DNA of 64,000 bases, from positions 1-64,000 of the forward strand of contig CAYXTR010000024.1 in NCBI GenBank assembly GCA_964468185.1. Direction: 5' to 3'. The notes under the pieces are model-generated. The model was given only the letters and a program-made list of their open reading frames with translations. It did no database searches and was not told where the DNA came from. Position numbers and translations under genes: made by a program. The stretch is from JANQFV01 sp964468185 (lineage in GTDB: Bacteria; Planctomycetota; Phycisphaerae; UBA1845; Fen-1342). Positions 25,349-33,897 of the stretch are shown in pieces. Position 1 is the first letter of the stretch, and every line of letters begins with the position of its first letter.

Positions 25349-27553
25349 ATGGAAGGTGAAGGCCGACGCGTACTGACGGCGATGGTGGTCGCGATGATGG
25401 TGCTGATCGGGTATCAGCTCGTCGTCCAGCGCATCTTCCCCACGCCCCCCCCACCCGAGACCCAACCCGCGAGTACACAGCCGCAGGCGCAACCCGCGAT
25501 CCCGCCGGCTGGTGAGGGGACGCCCCCCCGACCGTCGACGACCGGCCCGGGGGCCACCGCGCCGGCAATCAGCCCCGGTACGCAACCGCTACGTCAGTTT
25601 TCGATGACCACGGGTGAGGATTTGGAATCGATCGAGCTGGGTGGCGGGCCGGAGGACAAGCTGCGGCTGCGGCTGAGTCCGATCGGCGGCACGCTCGAGT
25701 CGATTGACTTGTGTGCGCGCGAGAAGGATGGGAAGTACGAGTTTCGCGAAGCGCCGGATGTGGAGGCGCCGTACACGCTGATCACGCCAGTGGTGGAGAG
25801 CGACGCCACGCATCGCTCGTACGCGACGTATGGGGTATGGATCAAGGAGTTCGGCGATGAGCTTCAGCGACTGGATGGTTTCACGTGGAATGTCGTGGCG
25901 CGGGATGCTGAGCGAGTCGTTTTCGCGACGGAGCTACTGGGGGCGGATGGCAACGCCCTGCTGCGGTTTACGAAGACGTACGCGCTCAAGGCGGGGCAGC
26001 CGCTGTGTGATCTGACGCTCGAGGTTGAGAATCTGACGGGGATGCCGCTGGATGTGCGGCTGAAGCAGGATGGCCCGGTTGGCGTAGGTCGTGAGAACGA
26101 CCGGACGGACATGCGGAGGCTGCTGGCGACGCAGCGCATCGAGGGGGCGGTACACCTGAACAAGAGTTTTCAGCACAACCAGCTTCAGGAAGCGACGCAG
26201 CAGGGAGAACCGATCGCGCTGCTGGTGCCTGAAAAGGGACCGTTTGTCTGGACGGCGCTGGCGAACAAATATTTCGGGGTATACACGCGGGCGGTGCCGA
26301 AGGGAGATGGACCGCAGGACTTCGTGATTGCGGCGCACGGGCTGGTGGATGCGCCGTATGCGGTGGATAACCGGGGAGATCTGCTGGCCCGGCTGACGCT
26401 GAAGCCGACGGTCATCGCGCCCGGAGCGAAGCGGACGTATCCGCTGGAAATCTACGCCGGCCCGAAGGACATTGAGCATTTGAAGCCGTTGGGGGCGGCG
26501 TATGTTGATCAGCAGGGTCTGTACTACCAGGTTGCGCAATCGGCAGATCGCTACTGCTTCTGCACGTTCGGGTGGCTGCAGGACCTGATGGTCTGGCTGC
26601 TCGAGTCCATCTACTGGGTCTTCGGCAACTACGGCATTGCGATCATCATTCTGGTGATCATCATTCGGGGGCTGCTGCACAAGCTGACCGTGTTTCAGCA
26701 GACGAGCATGTTCAAGATGCAGGAGAACATGGCACGTATTCAGCCGAAGATGCAGGCGATCAAGGAGAAGTACGCCAACGACAAGGTGAAACAGAATCAG
26801 GAGACGATGAAGCTGTTTTCGGAGGAGGGGGTGAATCCGGCGAGCAACTTCGTGGCGTTCCTGCCGCTGTTTCTCCAAATGCCGATCCTGGTGGCGTTGT
26901 GGCAGGCGCTGAATACGGATGTCAATTTGCGGCATGCGCCGTTCGATGGGTGGTGGATCGAGGATCTGTCGGCGCCGGACGCGTTCTACACGTTCGCCGA
27001 GCCGGTGAGCATTCCGATTCTCTCGGCGATTCCGTGGATCGGTGACATTTTCACGGGTATCGAGTCGATCAATCTCCTGCCGATTCTGATGGGCGTCAGC
27101 ATGTACCTCCAGCAGAAGTACATGCCCAAGCCGCACGTGCAGGCCAAGCAGGAGCGGGCGGTTCAGAAAGCGCAGCAGGCGAAATCGGCTGGTGGACTGA
27201 CGCCGGAGGATCAGATCCGCCAGCAGCGGATGGTGGCGAACATGATGTCGGTGCTGTTTCCGGTCATGTTCTATGTGATGCCGGCGGGGCTGAATCTCTA
27301 CTGGCTGTCGACGAACGTCTTCGGTGTGTTCGAGTCGCTGCTGATTCGCAAGCAGATTGCGAAGGAGAAGGAGCGGCGGGAGCGTGAGGGTCCGCCGGTC
27401 AAGAAGTCGGGCCGCGGCCCGGTCGGGCGCTTCATGGATCACCTGGCCAAGAAGGCGGAGGAGTTGCAGAAGCAGGCGGATGAGGTATCGAAGAAGCAGC
27501 CGGGCACGCGGGATCGTGAGCAGCGTGACAGCCGGCGCAAGGGGCGCAAGTGA
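25349..27553 (+). CDS. yidC: Membrane protein insertase YidC
   Basis: Inserts and folds inner-membrane proteins, alone or with SecYEG. TM1 is MVVAMMVLIGYQLVV, followed by a Pro/Thr-rich linker and the large periplasmic beta-sandwich domain (to about residue 385). The conserved core has five helices with the hydrophilic-groove arginine in ILVIIIRGLLHKLTVFQQ, the cytoplasmic hairpin EKYANDKVKQNQETMKLF, and YVMPAGLNLYWLSTNVFG. The tail is basic (RREREGPP...), as in ribosome-binding tails. Length 734, longer than E. coli YidC (548), owing to the linker and tail. Confidence 0.96.
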   Translation: MEGEGRRVLTAMVVAMMVLIGYQLVVQRIFPTPPPPETQPASTQPQAQPAIPPAGEGTPPRPSTTGPGATAPAISPGTQPLRQFSMTTGEDLESIELGGGPEDKLRLRLSPIGGTLESIDLCAREKDGKYEFREAPDVEAPYTLITPVVESDATHRSYATYGVWIKEFGDELQRLDGFTWNVVARDAERVVFATELLGADGNALLRFTKTYALKAGQPLCDLTLEVENLTGMPLDVRLKQDGPVGVGRENDRTDMRRLLATQRIEGAVHLNKSFQHNQLQEATQQGEPIALLVPEKGPFVWTALANKYFGVYTRAVPKGDGPQDFVIAAHGLVDAPYAVDNRGDLLARLTLKPTVIAPGAKRTYPLEIYAGPKDIEHLKPLGAAYVDQQGLYYQVAQSADRYCFCTFGWLQDLMVWLLESIYWVFGNYGIAIIILVIIIRGLLHKLTVFQQTSMFKMQENMARIQPKMQAIKEKYANDKVKQNQETMKLFSEEGVNPASNFVAFLPLFLQMPILVALWQALNTDVNLRHAPFDGWWIEDLSAPDAFYTFAEPVSIPILSAIPWIGDIFTGIESINLLPILMGVSMYLQQKYMPKPHVQAKQERAVQKAQQAKSAGGLTPEDQIRQQRMVANMMSVLFPVMFYVMPAGLNLYWLSTNVFGVFESLLIRKQIAKEKERREREGPPVKKSGRGPVGRFMDHLAKKAEELQKQADEVSKKQPGTRDREQRDSRRKGRK

Positions 27554-28401
27554 GTGCGGCGGCGTTCGATCCGCAGGATCAGGAGGCGGTGGCCGCGCTG
27601 CGGGTGGTGGCCGAGCGGGCCGCACGTGAGGGCGGCGCCGTGGCGCGGCGTTTCTTCCGCACGCCGTTCGATATCCGGCTGAAAGCGGATCACAGTGAGG
27701 TCAGCGAGGCGGACGAGGCGGCGCAGGCCGCGATCGTTTCGTATATTCATGCCGCGCGGGCGGACGATGCGTTCGTCGCCGAGGAGGAACTGCATGGCCC
27801 GCACGCCAATCTGCCGCAGCCGCGTAACGACGGGGTGTGCTGGATTATTGACCCGATCGACGGCACGCGCAACTTCGTCCGCGGGATTCCGCTGTATGCG
27901 TGTTCGATCGGCGTGATGGCCGGCGGTGTACCGATTGCGGGGGCGGTCTACGAGCCACAGCACGATGTGATGTACGCTGCGGGGGGCGCGCCGGGGATCT
28001 TCGTGAATGGTCAGCTAGTGGCTGCACCGGCGCGGGCCACGTCACGCCCGCCGGGCATGAACCCGCGGCCGGTCGTGGGGATTCCGTCGACGCCGGCGGG
28101 TGCGGTGGCGACGATTGCGCATGCGTGGTTGGAGCAGTTCGTTTGTCGGAATATCGGGTCGACGGCGTTGCATCTGGCGTTCGTGGCGGCGGGTGAGTTC
28201 GACGGGTGTCTGTCGGACAATGCGCGGCTGTGGGACATTGCGGCGGGTTATGCGTTGGTGCTGGCGGCCGGGGGCCGCATGACAGCGCCCCACGGACAGG
28301 CCTTGTTTCCGCTGGATGTGGCGCGCTATGACGGGGAGGAACTGGCACACCTGGCGGCTCCGGCCGACACCTACGATGTGCTGCGGAACGCCGAGCGCTG
28401 A
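27550..28401 (+). CDS. Inositol monophosphatase-family phosphatase
   Basis: A Mg-dependent phosphomonoesterase. Metal-site motifs are EEEL (78-81), DPIDGTRNF (101-109) and LWDIAAGYALVLAAGG (about 227-242). Length 283. Members hydrolyse inositol-1-phosphate, histidinol phosphate or 3'-phosphoadenosine phosphate; the sequence does not decide which. It starts with a GTG that overlaps the yidC stop (GTGA), so it is translationally coupled to yidC. About 360 non-coding bases follow. Confidence 0.92.
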   Translation: MSAAAFDPQDQEAVAALRVVAERAAREGGAVARRFFRTPFDIRLKADHSEVSEADEAAQAAIVSYIHAARADDAFVAEEELHGPHANLPQPRNDGVCWIIDPIDGTRNFVRGIPLYACSIGVMAGGVPIAGAVYEPQHDVMYAAGGAPGIFVNGQLVAAPARATSRPPGMNPRPVVGIPSTPAGAVATIAHAWLEQFVCRNIGSTALHLAFVAAGEFDGCLSDNARLWDIAAGYALVLAAGGRMTAPHGQALFPLDVARYDGEELAHLAAPADTYDVLRNAER

Positions 28402-28763
28402 GCGCCGGCGGGGGTTCAAATGTGCCAACCGGCCGGCTGGGGGCGTGGCTACCGATAACGCGCGGCTGTGAGCCGTTGGGCAGCGGCGCAGTCTTTGAAG
28501 TGTATCGTAACCGGTGGGTGGAACATGACGGGGCGGGTGACGGGAGCTTCGGCACATGGTGCGATGATTGTTGCGGGGGCGTTGGTTTCGACTTTCATTA
28601 TGACGCTTGACGCACGCCAGCGTGCTTCTTTCCGGATGTTCCGAGAACCGGAGCCAAGTCGGGTCAGGAAACCGCACACGTTTTTTTTGCATCGAGCCGG
28701 ACATTTGGAAGGCTTGTAGCGGGTTCCAGTTGGTTCGCGGAAAGGCAAGGAGAAAGAAGCACT
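28402..28763. other. Intergenic region upstream of first flagellin gene
   Basis: It should hold the flagellin promoter and 5' leader. A run of eight Ts at 28681-28688 lies about 75 bases before the start codon, and a similar T-rich tract precedes the second flagellin gene. I could not match a sigma-28 (TAAA-N15-GCCGATAA) or sigma-54 (GG-N10-GC) promoter with correct spacing. The ribosome binding site AAGGAG is clear at about 28749. Confidence 0.5.
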
Positions 28764-30161
28764 ATGGGAATGACCGTTAACAACCTGACATCGTTGTCGA
28801 TGTTGCACCTGCTGAATCGGACATCGCAGGCGCAGCAAGAGACCTTCACACGCATGTCGACCGGCTACAAGATCAACAGCGGTGCTGATGATCCGGCCGG
28901 TCTGCTTGCATTGACGCAACTGGATTCGGAAATCACGTCGGTAGATGCCGGTATCGCGAATAACCAGCGTACCGACGCGATGCTGGGCGTGGCCGACAAT
29001 GCCTTGTCCGAGATTTCCAATCTCGTGGATGAGGTGCAGCGTCTGGCAAGCGAGAGTGCCAATGATGGGGCACTGAGTGCGGACGAAATCGCGGCGAACC
29101 AGTCGCAGATTGACGATGCGCTGGCATCGATCGACCGTATCGTCAGCAACACGCAGTTCAACGGCAAGAAGCTGATTGATGGCAGCCTCGGCGTCTACGC
29201 CACGGTGAGCGACACATCGAAGGTGACGGACGTGCGGGTGTACTCGCGTGAGCCGGGCAGCAGCGACACGACCCTGACGGTCGAGTTGCAGAGTGTGGCT
29301 TCAGTGGCAGCCGTGTCGAGTTTCCTGGCCGCCGATCCGTCCGAAGACACGTCCTTCATGGTGCAAGGCAAGCTGGGTACGGCGATCATCGAGGTTGAAT
29401 CCGGCATGGGCGACGCCAGCATGGCCGCCAAGATCAATGAGACCACGGCGCAGACCGGTGTATCGGCCGGCACGGGTGGTGGCGGCAACGGCCTGGTGCT
29501 GTACAGCAAGGAAACCGGTGCTGACGCTTTCGTCCGGACGCAGCTCATTGAAGGTGACTCGACGTACAAGAGTCTGGAGGATGAGGGCGTCGACGCAGTC
29601 GTCAACGTCAATGGTCAGACGACGGCGGTCGACGGCAACAGTGTGGCGTACTCCGGCACGGGCAGCAGTGTGTCGTTCGAGATCGACTCGTCGATGGCGG
29701 CCGGCGACACGGTCACGTTGACGCTGACCGGCGACACGGGTGCGACATTCCAGCTCGGTGTGAATGAGCATACGCGCGGCACGCTGGGCATCACGGGCTC
29801 GTACACCCACCAACTCGGGACGCGTTCGGAAGGCTACCTGGCGTCGCTCAAGAGCGGTGGCACAAACTCACTGCTGAATGATCCGGCGCAGGCGGCCGAG
29901 ATTGCGCGGGAGGCAACCAAACAGGTCTCCTCGCTGCGTGGTCGGATTGGTGGATTCCAGAAGTTCCAGGTCCGCACATCGATCAATTCGCTGCAGGACA
30001 CCAAGGAAGGTCTGGAAGCCGCGCGCAGCATCATTCGCGACGTCGACTATGCGGAGGAGAGCGCGGAACTCAACCGCCAGAACATCCTGCTCCAGTCGTC
30101 GGTCCAGATGCTGGGGATCGCGAACCAGCAGAGCTCGCAGGTGCTGTCGCTGCTCCGGTAA
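28764..30161 (+). CDS. Flagellin (copy 1)
   Basis: The filament subunit, exported through the flagellar type III apparatus. The conserved N-terminal D0/D1 (TVNNLTSLSML...; GADDPAGLLALTQ; NNQRTDAMLGVADNAL; NTQFNGKKLIDGS) and C-terminal D1/D0 (IGGFQKFQVRTSINSL; ILLQSSVQMLGIANQQ) helices frame a middle domain with a flagellin-IN type motif (KLGTAIIEVESGMGDASMAAKINE) and a second beta-rich unit (TTAVDGNSVAYSGTG). Length 465. Strong ribosome binding site AAGGAG. A factor-independent terminator follows, so it is probably a monocistronic unit. Confidence 0.96.
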   Translation: MGMTVNNLTSLSMLHLLNRTSQAQQETFTRMSTGYKINSGADDPAGLLALTQLDSEITSVDAGIANNQRTDAMLGVADNALSEISNLVDEVQRLASESANDGALSADEIAANQSQIDDALASIDRIVSNTQFNGKKLIDGSLGVYATVSDTSKVTDVRVYSREPGSSDTTLTVELQSVASVAAVSSFLAADPSEDTSFMVQGKLGTAIIEVESGMGDASMAAKINETTAQTGVSAGTGGGGNGLVLYSKETGADAFVRTQLIEGDSTYKSLEDEGVDAVVNVNGQTTAVDGNSVAYSGTGSSVSFEIDSSMAAGDTVTLTLTGDTGATFQLGVNEHTRGTLGITGSYTHQLGTRSEGYLASLKSGGTNSLLNDPAQAAEIAREATKQVSSLRGRIGGFQKFQVRTSINSLQDTKEGLEAARSIIRDVDYAEESAELNRQNILLQSSVQMLGIANQQSSQVLSLLR

Positions 30162-30574
30162 CGCCGGGTAACGAAGTATCGTAACGTGTCAGGCTTTTCG
30201 CAGGAGCCGGGCGGCTTACGCCGTCCGGCTTCTTCTTTCTTGCGCCGGCGCGGTTGGTTACCGGACACGTATGGCAGATCGGGCGGTGCGCCGCGGGGGG
30301 GACCCGTGAGGTGACATGACCGTGCGGGCAAGGAGCGCCGCGATCAAGACCCGGATGCGGACCTTGACCGGATGGGGCCTGCCAAGGGTAGGGCCTGTAA
30401 ACATGCGGGCCGCGTGCGGGGCTGCGGCTGAAGATCGGACTTGCGGGCGCTTGGGGGTTCATTACCGGGCAATCAGATTTTTTTGTGTTTCGTTTTTGCC
30501 TGTGGGGGCGGGCGTTTTGGAGACTTCTGACTGACCTCGCGATGGTCCTGCGAAAAGCCTACAGGAGACACGAC
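30162..30574. other. Intergenic region between the two flagellin genes
   Basis: It holds the terminator of the first flagellin gene near its left end and, presumably, an independent promoter for the second. A T-rich tract (30475-30500) lies about 80-100 bases before the second start codon, echoing the first leader. Nothing coding is seen. Confidence 0.5.
30205..30243 (+). terminator. Rho-independent terminator after flagellin copy 1
   Basis: An 11-base stem, AGCCGGGCGGC / GCCGTCCGGCT (one G-T pair), closes on a TTAC loop and is followed by the T-rich tail TCTTCTTTCTT. It is 43 bases after the stop codon. Confidence 0.9.
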
Positions 30575-31972
30575 ATGGCAATGACAGTAAACAACCTCAC
30601 ATCTCTCTCGCTGCTGGATATGCTCCGTCGCACAGAGAACCAGCAGCAGGACATCTTCTCACAGATGGCGACCGGTTCAAAGATCAACCGCGGTGCGGAT
30701 GATCCGGCCGGTCTGCTCGCCATTACGCAGATGGACTCGGAGCTGACTGCGTTGAAGGCAGGTATCACGAACAACCAGCGTACCGACGCGATGCTGGGTG
30801 TGGCCGACAACGCGCTGGCCGAGTTGGGCAACCTGATTGATGAAGTGCAGCGCCTGGCGAACGAGAGTGCAAATGATGCGGCGCTGAGCGCGGACGAAGT
30901 CGCGGCGAATCAGTCGCAGATTGACGACGCGTTGTCCTCGATCGACCGTATCGTCAGCAACACGCAGTTCAACGGCAAGAAGCTGATTGACGGCAGCCTC
31001 GGCGTCTATGCCACGGTGAGCGACACGTCGAAGGTGACGGACGTGCGGGCGTACAGCCGGGAGACGGGCAGCACCGACATGTCGCTGGCCGTCGAGATAC
31101 AGAGTGTCGCGTCCGTCGCGGCCGTGTCCAACTTCCTGGCCGCCGACCCGAGCGCCGACACCTCGTTCATGGTGCAGGGCAAGCTCGGCACCGCCATCAT
31201 CGAAGTGCAGTCCGGCATGGGTGATGCGAGCATGGCGTCGAAGATCAACGAGACGACCAACCAGACGGGTGTCTCGGCGGGTACCGGCGGTGGTGGTAAC
31301 GGTCTGGTCCTGTACAGCACGGAAACGGGTGCGGAGTCGTTCGTGCGGACGCAGCTCATTGAGGGTGACTCCACCTACCAGAGCAAGCAGGACTACGGTG
31401 TCGATGCGGTGGTCAGCGTCAATGGCCAGACGACGGCGGTCGACGGCAACAGTGTGAACTACTCGGGTGCCGGTGCGAGCGTGTCGTTTGAGCTGGACTC
31501 CTCGGTAGCCGCCGGTGACACGGTGACCATTACGTTGGCAGGCGATACCGGGGCGACCTTCCAGCTCGGTGTGAACGAGCATACGCGCAATACGATCGGT
31601 ATTGCCGGGGCATATACACACCAGCTCGGATCGCGCGAGGAAGGCTATCTCTCCTCGCTCAAGAGTGGTGGAACCAACTCGCTCCTGAACGACCCGGCAC
31701 AGGCTGCGAAGATATCACGGATTGCCGCCAAGCAGGTGTCCACGTTGCAGGGCCGCATTGGCGGTTTCCAGAAGTTTCAGGTTCGTACGGCGATCAACTC
31801 GTTGACTGATACGAAGGAAGGCGTTGAGACCGCACGTGGTGTGGTTGCCGACGTCGACTACGCGCAGGCCAGCGCGGAGCTCAACCGCGTGCAGGTGCTG
31901 ATGCAATCGACCATCCAGTTGCTGGGCGTCTCGAACCAGCAAGCCTCTCAGGTGCTTTCGCTGCTCCGGTAG
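30575..31972 (+). CDS. Flagellin (copy 2)
   Basis: A paralogue of the preceding gene with exactly the same length, 465 residues. It starts MAMTVNNLTSLSLLDML, and long middle stretches are identical (for example QFNGKKLIDGSLGVYATVSD), while the outer middle domain and C-terminal helix differ (VQVLMQSTIQLLGVSNQQ). A strong site, ACAGGAG, precedes the ATG; a longer in-frame start 90 bases upstream is rejected because it breaks the conserved flagellin N-terminus. It has its own terminator. Two similar flagellins suggest a composite filament or separately regulated subunits. Confidence 0.96.
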   Translation: MAMTVNNLTSLSLLDMLRRTENQQQDIFSQMATGSKINRGADDPAGLLAITQMDSELTALKAGITNNQRTDAMLGVADNALAELGNLIDEVQRLANESANDAALSADEVAANQSQIDDALSSIDRIVSNTQFNGKKLIDGSLGVYATVSDTSKVTDVRAYSRETGSTDMSLAVEIQSVASVAAVSNFLAADPSADTSFMVQGKLGTAIIEVQSGMGDASMASKINETTNQTGVSAGTGGGGNGLVLYSTETGAESFVRTQLIEGDSTYQSKQDYGVDAVVSVNGQTTAVDGNSVNYSGAGASVSFELDSSVAAGDTVTITLAGDTGATFQLGVNEHTRNTIGIAGAYTHQLGSREEGYLSSLKSGGTNSLLNDPAQAAKISRIAAKQVSTLQGRIGGFQKFQVRTAINSLTDTKEGVETARGVVADVDYAQASAELNRVQVLMQSTIQLLGVSNQQASQVLSLLR

Positions 31973-32008
31973 GGACGACCCAAGAAGCTGACTGATCTCA
32001 CCTCCCGA

Positions 32009-32054
32009 GGCGGGTTGGATGGTGGTTGTCGCCGTCCAACCCGCCGCTTTTCTT
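32009..32054 (+). terminator. Rho-independent terminator after flagellin copy 2
   Basis: A stem of at least 11 base pairs, GGCGGGTTGGA / TCCAACCCGCC, is followed by GCTTTTCTT. It lies 36 bases after the flagellin stop and just before the end of the convergent trpC gene. Confidence 0.9.
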
Positions 32055-32070
32055 GCTGCGTGGCGGCGGC

Positions 32071-32874
32071 TCAGTGGAACAGGTCCTGGATGGCACGCTG
32101 GGGGTCGCCGCTGCGCATGAGGGTTTCACCGACCAGCAGGGCGCGGGCGCCGGCTGCGTGCATGCGTTCGACGTCCTGGCGCGTCTTGATACCGCTCTCC
32201 GCGACGATCGGGTAGCCGGGCGGGACGCGGGCCGCGAGATCCTCGGTTACGGACAAGTCGACCTGTTGCGCCTGGAGGTCGCGGTTGTTGATGCCAAGCA
32301 GGACGCCCGTGCGCAGTTCGGCCTGTAACCGCTGCATGACGTTGAGCAGTGAAGCACGCGTATGCACTTCGAGCAGCACCCAGAGTTCGAGGGCGCGGGC
32401 CTGCTCGACCAGGCGGACCATGTGCTCGGGAGCGAGTGCGTCGGCGATGATCAGGACGGCGTCGGCACCGTAGGCACGGCTTTCATGCAGTTGGTAGGCG
32501 TCGAGCATGAAATCCTTGCGCAAGACGGGGATCCCGACGGCGCCTTTGACCTGTTCGATGAACTCCAGGCGACCGTCAAAGTACTTCTCGTCGGTGAGGA
32601 CACTGAGGGCGGCGGCCCCGGCGGCGGCGTATTGTTCGGCGATGCGGACGGGGTCGAAGTCGGGCTGGATGAGGCCGGCGGAAGGGCTCGATTTCTTTAT
32701 TTCGGCGATGAGATTGGGGCGGCCGCGGCGTGGGACGGTCACGGCGCCGTAGAAATTGCGGCGGGGCAGGTAGTAGCCCGGCAGGGACTTCAGGTGCTCG
32801 AGCGGCCGCACCTGGCGAGCCTGCTCGACTTCCCTCCGCTTGTGCGCCAGAATCTCGTCGAGCACGCTTGGCAA
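32071..32874 (-). CDS. trpC: Indole-3-glycerol phosphate synthase
   Basis: Converts carboxyphenylaminodeoxyribulose phosphate to indole-3-glycerol phosphate in tryptophan synthesis. TIM-barrel motifs: LIAEIKKSSPSAGLI (catalytic Lys), ALSVLTDEKYFDG, IPVLRKDFMLDAYQLHE (catalytic Lys and Glu region), LLGINNRDL and VAESGIKTRQDV. Length 267, normal. Start ATG at MPSVLDEILAHKRREV, the usual IGPS N-terminus. It stands alone, with no other trp genes adjacent. Confidence 0.96.
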   Translation of the reverse strand: MPSVLDEILAHKRREVEQARQVRPLEHLKSLPGYYLPRRNFYGAVTVPRRGRPNLIAEIKKSSPSAGLIQPDFDPVRIAEQYAAAGAAALSVLTDEKYFDGRLEFIEQVKGAVGIPVLRKDFMLDAYQLHESRAYGADAVLIIADALAPEHMVRLVEQARALELWVLLEVHTRASLLNVMQRLQAELRTGVLLGINNRDLQAQQVDLSVTEDLAARVPPGYPIVAESGIKTRQDVERMHAAGARALLVGETLMRSGDPQRAIQDLFH

Positions 32875-32958
32875 GTGGCTTACCTTTCGGCCTGGACATG
32901 AGAACGCCGCGGCTGGGCGGGCGGATATCGCCGACCCGAGTCACGCACGAGCAACCCG

Positions 32959-33837
32959 ATGCAGAATGCTCCGCAGATGTTAGCCAGCGTTCACGTCGCC
33001 GTGCAAGCCGTCCACCTGGGATTGCTGGGGCTGGGGGCGTTGATGGCGCTGATATTGCTGGTGTGGCTGGTGCGGACCGGGCGCTGGCGGAGACCGTTGG
33101 CAGAGGTGCCGCGGCCGGACCATGGTCCGGGTTTGTTGGGTGTGGCGGCGATTCTGCTGGCTTTCGTAGCGGTCTATTCGCTGGCGGCCGGAGTGATTGT
33201 GCCGGCTGGGGCGACTGAGCAGCTTGCGCCCGGGTCGGATGCGTGGCATCGGATGCACATGGCGGATATCGTCGCGAAGGTCGTGGTCAGTGGGGTGATG
33301 GCAGCGATGCTGTGGGCATACCGACGGGGCGTACCCCCCTACCGACGACCGGGGCCGTGGCACGCACTGGCGGTGGCGGTGGGCGGCTGGCTGCTGGTGC
33401 TGCCGCCGATGGCGCTGCAATCAGAGATGGGTCGACTGGTGTGGCAGTGGTTGTATCCGGAGGTTACGCCGCCGATTCATGAGGTGCTGATCGCCGTTCG
33501 GCGGAGCGTTTGGGGGGAGTGGGGGACGGTGCAGTTGCTTTTTGCGGCGGTGATTACGGCGCCGCTGGGGGAGGAGTTGTTTTTCCGGGGCATCGTGTTT
33601 CAGGCGTTGCTGCATCATCTGCGGCACGGCTGGGTGGCGATTGGGCTGAGTAGTGTCGCTTTTGGGCTGGTGCATGCACAGCCGCAGGATGTGCTGCCGC
33701 TGATCACGCTGGGGCTCGTACTGGGGGCCTTGCGGTTGTGGAGCGGGCGGGTGTGGCCGTGCGTTGTGCTGCATATGCTCTTCAATGCGCGCACGATGAC
33801 GTTCGTGCTGCTTGCACCGGAGATGATTCCGGGTTGA
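32959..33837 (+). CDS. CPBP-family intramembrane glutamic protease
   Basis: An integral-membrane protein of about eight helices. It contains all three Rce1/CPBP motifs: EE...R in GEELFFRG (Glu205, Glu206, Arg210), FxxxH in FGLVH (Phe235, His239), and HxxxN in HMLFN (His272, Asn276). Family members cut prenylated proteins or anti-sigma and bacteriocin-related substrates; the target here is unknown. Length 292. It starts 84 bases from divergent trpC. guaB follows after 60 bases. Confidence 0.9.
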   Translation: MQNAPQMLASVHVAVQAVHLGLLGLGALMALILLVWLVRTGRWRRPLAEVPRPDHGPGLLGVAAILLAFVAVYSLAAGVIVPAGATEQLAPGSDAWHRMHMADIVAKVVVSGVMAAMLWAYRRGVPPYRRPGPWHALAVAVGGWLLVLPPMALQSEMGRLVWQWLYPEVTPPIHEVLIAVRRSVWGEWGTVQLLFAAVITAPLGEELFFRGIVFQALLHHLRHGWVAIGLSSVAFGLVHAQPQDVLPLITLGLVLGALRLWSGRVWPCVVLHMLFNARTMTFVLLAPEMIPG

Positions 33838-33897
33838 CCGTGGCGCGGGCGGGGTTTCGTCTTGACGGGACGGGCGGTCTCCGTATTATCTTGCACT

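Noticed and set aside
25934..27625. Long antisense frame opposite yidC
   Set aside because: The yidC frame has clear family motifs; this one is Arg/His-rich and antisense to it.
28671..28690. Sigma-54-like promoter before flagellin copy 1 (TTTTGC)
   Set aside because: The -24 GG is missing at the required 10-base distance.
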